Numbered from the stretch's first letter, positions 1-6,891 are shown. The stretch: 11,032 bases of DNA from JALHQU01 sp043745295 (GCA_043745295.1 JAYTTN010000853.1:1-11032); one strand, 5' to 3'. Program-made: numbers and translations. Notes: generated by a model not told the origin, from the sequence alone.

Positions 1-21
1 CCTCTCCCCAGCGGGGAGAGG
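1..21. repeat. GC-rich palindromic repeat (hairpin) at left edge
   Basis: A perfect 9-bp inverted repeat (CCTCTCCCC / GGGGAGAGG) with a 3-nt AGC loop is followed by TGGGGTG. The same CCCTCTCC...GGAGAGGG style occurs twice in the large repeat at 4558-4759, so this is probably the end of a dispersed intergenic repeat cut by the window edge. It could also end transcription of a gene to the left, but no T-run follows the stem. Confidence 0.55.
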
Positions 22-125
22 TGGGGTGTGATTGGCTTACCCTCCGACGGATTCGATTCGCAGAAGATGGACACCGCACCGCCCGCGCACAACCGAAAAG
101 CACCCAAACCTCGGAGAGACGGACC

Positions 126-524
126 ATGCGACTGTTCCTGCTGGGCGCGGTGGCGGCGGTCGGGTGCGGCACCGCGAGCGGCCCGGCGTTCCCGGAGCTG
201 GCCCCCGTCAAGGGGGTGGTGAAGCGGGGCGCGGCCCCGGTCGCCGGCGGCGTCGTCAAGTTCACCCCCGACCCCGACACCGCCGAGTTCCTGGTGAACG
301 CCGAGGTCGGTCCGGACGGCGCATTCGTCCTGTCCACCGTGCGGACCACCGACAAGACCGGGGAGCGCAAGCCCGGCGCGACGGCCGGCAAGTACGCCGT
401 GACGTACTTCCCGCCGGCCGGCGACCAGACCAGCGGCGGCGTGCCGAACCCGGTCAACCTGCCGCCGGTGACGGTACCGAAGGAAGGCAACCCCGCGCTG
501 AGTTTGGACCTGCCGAAGAAGTGA
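126..524 (+). CDS. Small secreted lipoprotein, transthyretin/carboxypeptidase-regulatory-like
   Basis: This encodes a 132-residue protein. The ATG at 126 is preceded by GGAGAG at 113-118, 7 nt upstream, so it is preferred over an in-frame upstream start at 21. Residues 1-13 are a short hydrophobic signal ending AVGC, with Cys14 as a plausible lipidation site, although the -3 position is Ala, not the usual Leu. Residues 27-95 (VKGVVKRGAAPVAGGVVKF, then GPDGAF and GKYAVTY) follow the pattern of small beta-sandwich proteins common in planctomycetes: a 'G-V-V' strand, an 'A-P-V-A-G' turn, and a closing 'G-K-Y-x-V' strand. Such proteins are thought to sit in the cell envelope; no enzymatic residues are evident and the exact role is unknown. 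The last 71 bp overlap the 3' end of the minus-strand gene at 454-975. Confidence is high that it is a gene and moderate on the fold. Confidence 0.8.
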   Translation: MRLFLLGAVAAVGCGTASGPAFPELAPVKGVVKRGAAPVAGGVVKFTPDPDTAEFLVNAEVGPDGAFVLSTVRTTDKTGERKPGATAGKYAVTYFPPAGDQTSGGVPNPVNLPPVTVPKEGNPALSLDLPKK

Positions 525-975
525 GGGGCGGGCCGACGCCGCCCGACCCGGTTGCGGCCGGCGCGCCCAGGAACGACGTGAGTGGCGGCGACCCGCCGGG
601 CGGCAGGGCCGCCGGTCGTGTGCCCGTGATCGTCAGGTCGAGTGGCAGGCGAGTCCGGTCGGCGGTGTCGGTTCCGGCGCGGCGCGTCGGGCGTCGGGGC
701 GGTTGAGCGGGTTCACATCGCGGCGGTTCGGGGGCGACCGGGGCGGGCGTCGGCTCCACCGGGGCGGCGACGGGCGTCGGTTCCGCCTCGGCTCCGACGG
801 CGATCCCGTGCCGGGCGCAGACGCCCAGCAGTTTCGTGAGTTCGGCGACGGCGCGGAGGGCCGTCTTCGGGTCGCGGGCGGTCAGGTGCTGGCGGAGGGT
901 CGCCAGGCCGATGCGGACGGCGGCCAGCATCTCGGCACCGACATCGGCGGCATCGGGGCAATCGCGGCGGGCCAT
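454..975 (-). CDS. Hypothetical protein, helical N-terminus and Pro-rich tail
   Basis: This encodes 173 residues that I do not recognise. The ATG at 975 has a strong GGAGG at 982-986, 6 nt upstream. Residues 1-60 look like a small helical domain, with Ala/Leu-rich stretches such as ALRAVAELTKLLGVCARHGI. Residues 62-100 are rich in Pro, Ala and Glu (PTPVAAPVEPTPAPVAPEPP) and probably disordered. The rest is low complexity. Third codon positions are almost all G or C through about residue 145, as in neighbouring genes, but this bias fades in the part that overlaps the lipoprotein gene (ACT TCT TCG GCA GGT CCA). The original stop may therefore have been lost, or the true protein may be shorter. 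No signal peptide, membrane segment or catalytic motif is visible. Confidence 0.55.
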   Translation of the reverse strand: MARRDCPDAADVGAEMLAAVRIGLATLRQHLTARDPKTALRAVAELTKLLGVCARHGIAVGAEAEPTPVAAPVEPTPAPVAPEPPRCEPAQPPRRPTRRAGTDTADRTRLPLDLTITGTRPAALPPGGSPPLTSFLGAPAATGSGGVGPPLTSSAGPNSARGCLPSVPSPAAG

Positions 976-1017
976 GTGGCACCTCCGGGGGAATGGACCG
1001 GCGAAGTGAACAATTGA

Positions 1018-1047
1018 ACCTTACTCTTTTCCAGATGCGGAAGTCAA
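1018..1047 (-). promoter_or_regulatory. Candidate promoter for the hypothetical gene at 454-975
   Basis: On the minus strand a TTGACT (1042-1047, five of six matches to the -35 consensus) is followed after 18 nt by TAAGGT (1018-1023, three of six matches to -10). It lies in an AT-rich patch and would give a leader of roughly 35 nt before the ATG at 975. The -10 match is weak. Confidence 0.25.
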
Positions 1048-1086
1048 GGGGTGGCGGCGGATTTGACGAATTTTTGTCCAGTAATT

Positions 1087-1216
1087 CCAGGGGCTTCCGT
1101 CCCCGGCTACGCCCGACGGCCGCCCCGCGGCGAAGACGCTGCCTTCCGAAGCGATGGCGGGACTGGTTTTCGCCCCGGAGGGGCCGCCGGACGTAGCCAG
1201 GGGCGGAAGCCCCTGG
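1087..1216. repeat. Imperfect 130-bp inverted repeat
   Basis: Two arms of about 50 nt (1087-1137 and 1166-1216) are near reverse complements. Both begin with CCAGGGGCTTCCG when read inward, followed by GGCTACG. About ten substitutions separate the arms. The element fills the gap between the PHP phosphatase gene and the hypothetical gene. It has no transposase or open frame of its own. It looks like a dispersed palindromic element and may also stop transcription after the phosphatase gene. Confidence 0.7.
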
Positions 1217-1224
1217 GAGTCGGC

Positions 1225-2004
1225 TTACCCCCCGAACAGGCGGGCGAACCAGCTCGCCTTCGGGCGGCGGGGCGGCGGCACCGTCACCGCCAGCCCTTGC
1301 AGCACGGCCGACCCGCGCAGGCCGGCGATCACGTCGGCCGGGCCGGCCCCGAGCCACTTCGCCAGCACCCGGTAGCCGGCCCGCAGCCGCGGCGGGCGGC
1401 GGTCCAGGTTGTGCCCGTCCGACCCCAACACGTGGATCATCCCCGCCTTCGCCCACAGTTTCAGCACCGGCTCGTGCCCCGGCGGCGGGTCGGCGAGCGC
1501 GGACGCCGTCACCTGCAACAGGCAGCCGGCGGCGATGAACAGTTCGGCCAGCGCCGGGTCGTCCATCAGCGGCTCGTACCGCTCGGCGTGGGCCAGCACG
1601 ATCCGCACCCCCAGCGGCTTCAGTGCGGCGGCCAGCGGGCGGAGGTCCACGAACTGGCCGTAGGGCATCTCCACCAGCAGCCACTGGCCCCGGTCGGCCA
1701 GCGACAGCGTGCGGCCGGCGGTCCAGTCGGCGACCAGGTGTTCGGTGAGCAGGATTTCGGCCGACGGGTAGACCGCCAGCGGGATGCCGGCGTCCTTCAG
1801 CGCGGCGGAGAGACTGGCGGCGGCGGCGCGGAGCGCGTCCGGCGTGTTGTCCGGAAAGTCGCTGTGCTGGTGGGCCAGCGCGGTGGCGAAGCCGGCCCCT
1901 TCGGCGACCAACATGCGGCACATGGCGACGGCCTCGTCGGCCGTGCGGGGGCCGTCGTCGCGGCCGGCGAGCAGGTGGACGTGGGTGTCGGCCAGCGGGA
2001 CCAT
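1225..2004 (-). CDS. PHP-family protein-tyrosine phosphatase, CpsB/YwqE-like
   Basis: This encodes 259 residues, a typical length for CpsB/CapC/YwqE phosphatases. The ATG at 2004 has GGAGG at 2009-2013, 4 nt upstream; the frame stays open to 2112, but that extension is Pro/Arg-rich and unlike the family. The PHP metal-site signatures appear in order: DTHVHLLAGRDDGP (His8, His10, Asp16-17), ALAHQH (45-47), SAEI (Glu83), AHAERY (His139) and GSDGHN (Asp196, His198). In the family these bind a metal cluster that hydrolyses phosphotyrosine, mainly on the tyrosine-rich tail of Wzc/CpsD kinases. The gene lies downstream of exactly such a kinase, on the same strand, which supports that substrate. The protein is probably cytoplasmic. 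A 240-bp gap containing a terminator-like hairpin separates the two genes, so it may be transcribed at a reduced level or from its own promoter. Confidence 0.88.
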   Translation of the reverse strand: MVPLADTHVHLLAGRDDGPRTADEAVAMCRMLVAEGAGFATALAHQHSDFPDNTPDALRAAAASLSAALKDAGIPLAVYPSAEILLTEHLVADWTAGRTLSLADRGQWLLVEMPYGQFVDLRPLAAALKPLGVRIVLAHAERYEPLMDDPALAELFIAAGCLLQVTASALADPPPGHEPVLKLWAKAGMIHVLGSDGHNLDRRPPRLRAGYRVLAKWLGAGPADVIAGLRGSAVLQGLAVTVPPPRRPKASWFARLFGG

Positions 2005-2124
2005 GCGGCCTCCGGGGGGGGGCGGGTCAGGTGTTGTCGAAGACCTCACCCCCGGCCCTGCGAGCGGCAACTCCACGGTCGGTGGGCGGTTCCCACGGCA
2101 GGGTGTTCGCACCGGAGGTGCGGC

Positions 2125-2181
2125 TGCCGGTAGCCGGTGGTGACAAGCGAGCGCAGCTCGCGGAACCCCTGGCTACCGGCA
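2125..2181. repeat. Palindromic intergenic repeat with nested hairpin
   Basis: An 11-bp perfect inverted repeat, TGCCGGTAGCC (2125-2135) and GGCTACCGGCA (2171-2181), encloses a second hairpin, GCGAGCGCAGCTCGC (2147-2161). The same 15-mer occurs in opposite orientation at 4572-4586. At 2039-2053 the same gap also holds GAAGACCTCACCCCC, a motif shared with the repeats at 4558-4759 and 9123. No gene is visible in the gap 2005-2244. Confidence 0.65.
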
Positions 2182-2198
2182 ACCGCCGCTCCGCGGCG

Positions 2199-2237
2199 AA
2201 AAAGGGGCGGGGTCTCTCCTTCGGCGAAGTCGCCCCT
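2199..2237 (-). terminator. Candidate intrinsic terminator after the Wzc-like kinase gene
   Basis: On the minus strand, 7 nt after the kinase stop codon, AGGGGCG (2231-2237) pairs with CGCCCCT (2203-2209), followed by a run of five T (2199-2203). The 21-nt loop contains a small CTTC-GCC-GAAG hairpin. The stem is GC-rich and the T-run short, so termination may be partial, leaving some read-through into the phosphatase gene. Confidence 0.45.
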
Positions 2238-2244
2238 CCCCCGC

Positions 2245-4479
2245 TCAGGTGCGGCTGGCGTCGGCGTCGTCGGCGTACTGGTCCGTGTACTGGTACTCGT
2301 AGTGGTACCCGTACTTGTACGCGCCGGCCGAGTAGCCGCCGGCCGGGCCGTCCACGCCGTTGACCACGACGCCGATCAGGTTGGCCCCGGTGTCGGCCAG
2401 CAGCTCCCTGGCCCGCTCCACCTGCCCGCGCGACCGGCGGGTGATGCCGAACACCAGGACGACGGCGTCCGCCCGCTGCGCGACCACCAGCGGGTCGCTC
2501 ACCACCAGCAGCGGCGGGGTGTCGATGACGACGTGGTCGAACTTCCCCTTTAAGTCGGTCAGGATGGCGGCGAACCGTTCGCCGGCGAGCAACTCGGCCG
2601 GGTTCGTCGGCCGCGGGCCGCACGGCAGCAGGAACAGGTTGTCCACGTCGCACGGGCGGATGGCCGCGTCCAGGTCGGCCGTGCCGTCCACCACCGAGGC
2701 GAGGCCGACCTCCGGCTTGGCCAGGGCGAACAGGGCGTGGACGCGCGGCTTGCGGAAGTCGGCGTCGATCAGCGCCACCCGCTTGCCGGCCTGGGCGAGG
2801 GAGATGGCCAAGTTAGCGGCGGTGGTGGACTTGCCGTCGCCGGGGTTCGGGCTGGTCACCTGAATGAGCGTGTGGCCGGCGGCGGCGGTCGCCACCAGCA
2901 CCTGCGTTCGCACCCCCCGGTACAGTTCCGCCTCCACCGACTTCGGCCGGCGGGCGGCGACCAGGACCGGGTCGTAGGCGGCGGACACGTCGGCGGTGGC
3001 CGGCTGGTCGAGGCGGATGGGCGGGATGTGGCCGAACACCGGCACGCCCAGCCGCCGGCGGATCTCGGCCGGGCTGCGGAAGCTCTGGTCGGCCATCTCG
3101 GCGAGGAACGCCAGGGCGACGCCGGCCAGCAGGCCGAGGACGACGCCGGGCAGCAGCCACGTCGGCAGGCTGGGGCCGACCTTCCGGCCGATCCGCGGCT
3201 TGTCCAGCTCCCGCGCGTCGTAGGCGCGGCTGCTGTCGGCCGTCTTCGTCTGGATGTCCTTCAGGGTCTTCTGGCGGTCCTCCAGGCGGAGCAGCTCCAG
3301 GCCCACCTCGTCCACCTGCCGGCGGTACAGCTCGGCCTCGTCCTGAAGCCGGCCGCCCCGCCGCAGCTTGTCGTCGTCGTCGTTCGACTGGGCGCGGACC
3401 TTCGACTTCTGAAGGTCCGCCGCCGCCCGGTCCTCCCGCAGCCGCCCCTCGTACAGCGCCAGCTCGTCCGCCGCCTCGGACGGGACGAGCGCGCGGCCGG
3501 CCAGCTCCTGGTAGAACTTGATCTGCCCGTCCACCTCCTTCAGGGTCGGGTGGTCCTTGCCCATCCGCTCGGTCAGCTCCATCCGGCGGGCGGTCAGTTG
3601 CAGCAGGACCGTCTCCGGGCCGGTCGGCCCGGCCGCCTCGCCGGGCGTGCGGAGCAGGCCGGTCAGCTCCCGCAGTTTCGCCTGCCGGGCGGCCGGTGCC
3701 TTGCCGACCGCTTCGATCCCCTTCAACTTCCCGTCGAGTTTGATGAGGTCCAGTTCGAGGGCGAACGCCCGCTCGAAGTTGGCCGACACGCGGGTGCGGA
3801 GGACGGCCAGCTCCTCGGTGGTCACGTCGGTCAACTTCGTCCGCAGTTCGACCGTGCGGGTGCGGAGGGCGTCGCGGTCCTTCTGCTTGCGGTCGATGGC
3901 TCCGCTCACCTCGTCGCTCTGCGCCTTCACCGCTTCGGAGAAGCCCCGCTTCAGGTACTCCTGCACCGCCTCGACGACGGCGTCCAGGATCGTCTTGGCG
4001 TCGCCGGGGTCGCCGGCGGCGTACTTGAGCGTCAGCACCGAGCTGCTGGTGGTGGCGACGGCGTTCGGGTCGCGGACGCGGACGATCACCAGCCCCGCCT
4101 TCAGGCGGTCCAGCCGGGCGATCAGGTCCGCCTCCTCGTCCGCCGCCGGCCCCTTGTCCTTGTCCTCCGCCAGCGCCGCCGCCTTCAGCCGCAGGGTGGC
4201 CGTCTTGAGCACCTCGTCGGACACGATGATCTGGGTCATCGTGGCGACGTAGTCCTCCTGGTAGACCATCCGCCCGTCGCCGGCGTTCGCGTCGTACCGC
4301 TTGCTCACCTGGATGCGGGCGGCGGACTCGTACACCGGCTTCTGGAGCGAGAAGCCGAGGAACCCCAGCACGCCGCCGGCGACGGCCAGCAGCAGCAGCA
4401 GCGGCCAGCGGCGGACGACCGGGGCGAACGCGCCGAGGGGCGACCGGTCGGCGTCGGGAGTGGCGGGCTGGTCGGTCAC
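2245..4479 (-). CDS. Wzc-like polysaccharide co-polymerase with BY-type tyrosine kinase domain
   Basis: This encodes 744 residues from a GTG at 4479; upstream in-frame sequence to 4935 runs through a repeat and is not protein-like. An AGGA lies 10 nt before the GTG. Order of parts: transmembrane helix about 25-43; Wzz-type domain from about 45 (KPVYESAARIQVSKRY); a long charged, coiled-coil-rich periplasmic region about 180-410; second transmembrane helix about 440-460; then the cytoplasmic kinase. The kinase shows Walker A SPNPGDGKST (543-552), Walker A' ALIDADFRKP (569-578) and Walker B VVIDTPP (Asp653). The tail holds eight tyrosines between 716 and 735. In this family the kinase autophosphorylates its tail, and cycling of that state controls polymer length and export with an outer-membrane channel. 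Kinase and membrane parts are fused as in proteobacterial Wzc, unlike the split CpsC/CpsD of Firmicutes. The phosphatase gene follows downstream. Confidence 0.93.
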   Translation of the reverse strand: MTDQPATPDADRSPLGAFAPVVRRWPLLLLLAVAGGVLGFLGFSLQKPVYESAARIQVSKRYDANAGDGRMVYQEDYVATMTQIIVSDEVLKTATLRLKAAALAEDKDKGPAADEEADLIARLDRLKAGLVIVRVRDPNAVATTSSSVLTLKYAAGDPGDAKTILDAVVEAVQEYLKRGFSEAVKAQSDEVSGAIDRKQKDRDALRTRTVELRTKLTDVTTEELAVLRTRVSANFERAFALELDLIKLDGKLKGIEAVGKAPAARQAKLRELTGLLRTPGEAAGPTGPETVLLQLTARRMELTERMGKDHPTLKEVDGQIKFYQELAGRALVPSEAADELALYEGRLREDRAAADLQKSKVRAQSNDDDDKLRRGGRLQDEAELYRRQVDEVGLELLRLEDRQKTLKDIQTKTADSSRAYDARELDKPRIGRKVGPSLPTWLLPGVVLGLLAGVALAFLAEMADQSFRSPAEIRRRLGVPVFGHIPPIRLDQPATADVSAAYDPVLVAARRPKSVEAELYRGVRTQVLVATAAAGHTLIQVTSPNPGDGKSTTAANLAISLAQAGKRVALIDADFRKPRVHALFALAKPEVGLASVVDGTADLDAAIRPCDVDNLFLLPCGPRPTNPAELLAGERFAAILTDLKGKFDHVVIDTPPLLVVSDPLVVAQRADAVVLVFGITRRSRGQVERARELLADTGANLIGVVVNGVDGPAGGYSAGAYKYGYHYEYQYTDQYADDADASRT

Positions 4480-4557
4480 GACGGGGGCATCCTGGTGCGG
4501 CGACGGCGGATGCCGGGAGTATCGACCGCCGGCGGGGGGCCGGTGGCAGCGACAACC

Positions 4558-4759
4558 GAAGACCTCACCCGGCGAGCTGCGCTCGCCACCCTCTCCGTCC
4601 CGGAGAGGGTCGAGGAGGTGTCTTGTTAGCCCGCCGCGCGAGCAAGGGGCGAACCCCTCATGCGGTTTGGCCCTTGCTCGCGCGGCGGGCCAACAAATTC
4701 GTCCGCCCGTCTTCCACCCCCTCTCCGGGACGGAGAGGGGGCCGAGGGGTGAGGTCTTC
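4558..4759. repeat. Nested 202-bp inverted repeat inside the polysaccharide operon
   Basis: The outer arms are a perfect 13-bp pair, GAAGACCTCACCC (4558-4570) and GGGTGAGGTCTTC (4747-4759). Inside lie GGCGAGC-TGC-GCTCGCC (4571-4587) and two mirror-image CCCTCTCC/GGAGAGGG hairpins (4589-4609 and 4717-4741). The centre is a 26-nt inverted pair (4623-4648 and 4671-4696) with one mismatch, whose inner 20 nt match perfectly. The element fills most of the 290-bp gap 4480-4769 between the transferase and kinase genes. No transposase is present. It resembles a compound of dispersed palindromic repeats or a non-autonomous mobile element. Confidence 0.8.
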
Positions 4760-4769
4760 CGCCCGACCG

Positions 4770-6293
4770 TCAGGCGGGGACGGCGGCGCGGGGCGACAGG
4801 TCGGCCGGCTGCGGCAGCGGGGTGTGGTCGGAAACGGAGGTCGGCTGGGGGGAACCCGTCGGCGGGGAGGCGGTGAGCCGCGATTCGGCCGTCCGCACCA
4901 CGGCGGACAGGGCGGCCAGCTTCTCGGCCATGCACCCGTCCGCCCGCTCGCCGCTAACGGTCAGGCGGCCGACCAACTGGCCGTCGGCCACCAGCGGCAG
5001 TTCCACCCGCCAGACCGTCAGCGGGTCGTCGGCCGCGCCGGCCCGCCGCCACCGCCGGTGATACCCCTCGTGCCAGACGGGGGCGTTCACGTCCAGGCAG
5101 ACGGCGGTCAGGTGCAACTCCTCGGCGTCGCGGACGATGCCCTGCCACACCCCGCCCCACCCGTGGCTGCCCTGCAACCGCACCTCCACGTCCACCGCCG
5201 TGCCGCCGGCCGCCTTCCGCAGGACGGACCCGGCGCGGGCGCGGATCAGCCGCAACTCGGCCGCGCCGAACAGCCCGCACACGACCAGCGTGACGGCCAC
5301 CAGCAGGGCGGCGGCGAGGGCGATCAGGTCGTTGTTCCAGAACGTGCTGAGGACCGCGCCGCCGGCGGCCAGCGCGCCGAACCCGCCGACCAGGAGCAGT
5401 ACGCGGGGGATGCTGAACCCCCGCCGCAAGAGGACGTGGTGCAGGTGCCCGCGATCCCCGACGGCCAGCCCGCGGCCGGTCAGCTTGCGGCGGACGACGG
5501 CGGCGGTCGTGTCCAGCACCGGCAAGACCATTAGGGCGAGCGGGGCGAGGACGGCGAACGCCGGCCCCTTCAGCGAGGCGTCCACCGCCAGCACGGCCAC
5601 CGTCAGGCCGATGAGCATGCTGCCGCAGTCGCCCAAGTAGACCGTGGCCGGCGGCAGGTTGTACCGCAGGAACCCGACCAGCCCGCCGGCGGCGGCCACC
5701 GACACCAGCACGGCGAACCCGGCCCCGGTGACGGCGGCCATGGCGGCCAGGCCGAGGAAGATGGCCGTGCCCACCGCCCCCAGCATGCCGTCCATGCCGT
5801 CGAGCAGGTTCAGGGCGTTGACGGCCAGGACGAACCAGATCGCGGTGAACGGCCCGGCGAAGGCCCCGAGCGGCACCGCCGCGCCGAACGCGCTCACCTC
5901 GCGGATGAGGTAGTCGCCGCCGCCGATCAGCACCGCCACCGCCAGCAGTTGGCCGAGCAATTTGTACCGCGCCCGCAGGTTCCGCAGGTCGTCCAGCACG
6001 CCGACGGCGGCCAGCACCACGGCGGCGACGGCCACCGCCAGCCACTTCGCCCCGCGCCCGGCGAACGCCTCGGCCACGTCCGCCCGCACCAGCGACGCGA
6101 CGCCGAGCGCGGCCGGCACGGCCAGCAGCAGGGCCAGCCCGCCGATGACGGCCACCGGCCGCGCGTGGATCTTCCGCCGGCCGTCGGGCGCGTCGCACAG
6201 GCCGACGCTGTGCGCCGCCGTCCGCCCCAGTCGGGTGAGCAACAGCCCGAACCCGACGGCCAGGACGAACACGAGTGTCGCGGTGAGGAACAC
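4770..6293 (-). CDS. WecA/MraY-family undecaprenyl-phosphate sugar-1-phosphate transferase with C-terminal extension
   Basis: This encodes 507 residues from a GTG at 6293, chosen because GAGGG (6301-6305) lies 7 nt upstream. An alternative TTG at 6326 would overlap the preceding gene by 11 bp and has poor spacing to its GGAG. The protein transfers a sugar 1-phosphate, often GlcNAc-1-P, from a UDP-sugar to undecaprenyl phosphate at the inner membrane, the first step of a glycan. Family motifs are DD at 101-102 with KLLGQ after it, NALNLLDGMDG (159-169), YLGDCGS (219-225) and DRGHLHH (280-286); the last favours the WecA branch over MraY. About eleven hydrophobic segments span residues 1-342. 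From about 345 to 465 follows a soluble domain (with VWQGIVRDAEEL, VWHEGYHRRW and GQLVGRLTVSG) that WecA does not need, then a Pro/Ser/Thr-rich tail. It starts 22 nt after the NusG-like gene, so the two are almost surely co-transcribed. Confidence 0.9.
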   Translation of the reverse strand: MFLTATLVFVLAVGFGLLLTRLGRTAAHSVGLCDAPDGRRKIHARPVAVIGGLALLLAVPAALGVASLVRADVAEAFAGRGAKWLAVAVAAVVLAAVGVLDDLRNLRARYKLLGQLLAVAVLIGGGDYLIREVSAFGAAVPLGAFAGPFTAIWFVLAVNALNLLDGMDGMLGAVGTAIFLGLAAMAAVTGAGFAVLVSVAAAGGLVGFLRYNLPPATVYLGDCGSMLIGLTVAVLAVDASLKGPAFAVLAPLALMVLPVLDTTAAVVRRKLTGRGLAVGDRGHLHHVLLRRGFSIPRVLLLVGGFGALAAGGAVLSTFWNNDLIALAAALLVAVTLVVCGLFGAAELRLIRARAGSVLRKAAGGTAVDVEVRLQGSHGWGGVWQGIVRDAEELHLTAVCLDVNAPVWHEGYHRRWRRAGAADDPLTVWRVELPLVADGQLVGRLTVSGERADGCMAEKLAALSAVVRTAESRLTASPPTGSPQPTSVSDHTPLPQPADLSPRAAVPA

Positions 6294-6300
6294 GGCTCGG

Positions 6301-6305
6301 CCCTC
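6301..6305 (-). promoter_or_regulatory. Ribosome binding site deciding the transferase start
   Basis: GAGGG on the minus strand sits 7 nt before the GTG at 6293. The competing TTG at 6326 has GGAG only 1 nt away, which is too close for efficient initiation. The shorter form is therefore preferred. Confidence 0.5.
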
Positions 6306-6315
6306 AAAGGTCGGA

Positions 6316-6891
6316 TCACCCGACAATCTCCGCCGGTTCGGCCACCAACCCCAGCGCGGCCCCGTCCACCACCACTGATAGACCCCGGCGGATGAAGTCC
6401 ACCCGGACGACGAACTTGAACCCGCCGGCCGCCTTCACCACCGTCCCGGTCATCCCGGTCAGCGGGCCGTCCCGCATCGTCACCACCGTGCCCGGCTCCA
6501 CCGTCCGTTCGGCCGTCACCGGCTCGCCCAGGTCCAGCACCCGCCGCACCCGCCGCAGGTCGTCCCACAACCGCGGCTGGTCGTGGACCTGCAAGACCGA
6601 TGCCACGCGGGCGTTGAACTGCACCCGGCCGCGGTCGCCCTCCGACACCCGCGCGAACACGTACCCGGCGAACAGCGGCGGGCGGGAGGTCACGACCTTC
6701 GCCCGCACCTTCACCCGCCGGCGGTCGCACGGCAAGTAGAAGGAGACCTCGGCCGCGAGCAGCTCCCGCGCGACGGCCTTCTCCTGGCGCGGGCGGGTGT
6801 GGACCACCACCCACCGGCGACCGTCCTCGGCGGTGCGGGCGTCGAACAAGTCGAGCGGCGCGAGGTCCGGTTCCGCATCGAGGATCGGCAT
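6316..6891 (-). CDS. NusG-paralogue transcription antiterminator (NGN + KOW)
   Basis: This encodes 191 residues from an ATG at 6891; no strong ribosome binding site precedes it, and upstream in-frame sequence is not protein-like. Residues 26-120 form an NGN domain: RRWVVVHTRPRQEKAVAREL at the start, then FYLPC and the family hallmark PLFAGYVFAR (72-81). Residues 132-180 form a KOW domain (EPGTVVTMRDGPLTGMTGTV). The order and spacing match NusG/RfaH-family proteins, which bind RNA polymerase and reduce pausing or termination. It is probably a specialised paralogue (RfaH, LoaP, UpxY and similar), not housekeeping NusG, because it leads a polysaccharide operon instead of lying beside secE and ribosomal protein genes. 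The divergent N-terminal 24 residues (PILDAEPDLAPLDLFDARTA) are acidic and extra to the domain. It probably acts on its own operon. Confidence 0.88.
   Translation of the reverse strand: MPILDAEPDLAPLDLFDARTAEDGRRWVVVHTRPRQEKAVARELLAAEVSFYLPCDRRRVKVRAKVVTSRPPLFAGYVFARVSEGDRGRVQFNARVASVLQVHDQPRLWDDLRRVRRVLDLGEPVTAERTVEPGTVVTMRDGPLTGMTGTVVKAAGGFKFVVRVDFIRRGLSVVVDGAALGLVAEPAEIVG

Noticed and set aside
2813..4555. 580-codon minus-strand frame overlapping the kinase
   Set aside because: It is the +1 shadow of the kinase gene, with an Arg/Gly/Pro-dominated translation and no recognisable motif.
2737..4629. Long open frame on the plus strand (630 codons) opposite the kinase gene
   Set aside because: It is antisense to a well-supported Wzc-like gene and its translation is rich in Gly, Arg, Val and Gln without any domain. 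High-GC genes often leave open frames on the opposite strand.
4623..4880. Short frame beginning MLARRASKGRTPHAVW on the plus strand
   Set aside because: It is the translation of the central inverted repeat, which reads LARRA-type peptides from both arms. This is a repeat artefact, not a gene.
4480..4935. In-frame N-terminal extension of the kinase by 152 residues
   Set aside because: It would run through the nested repeat and into the end of the transferase gene. The sequence is not Wzz-like, whereas the GTG at 4479 is followed directly by the expected first membrane segment.
6294..6326. TTG start for the transferase at 6326, overlapping the NusG-like gene by 11 bp
   Set aside because: GGAG is only 1 nt from the TTG, while the GTG at 6293 has well-spaced GAGGG and begins directly at the first membrane helix. 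The longer form is not fully excluded.
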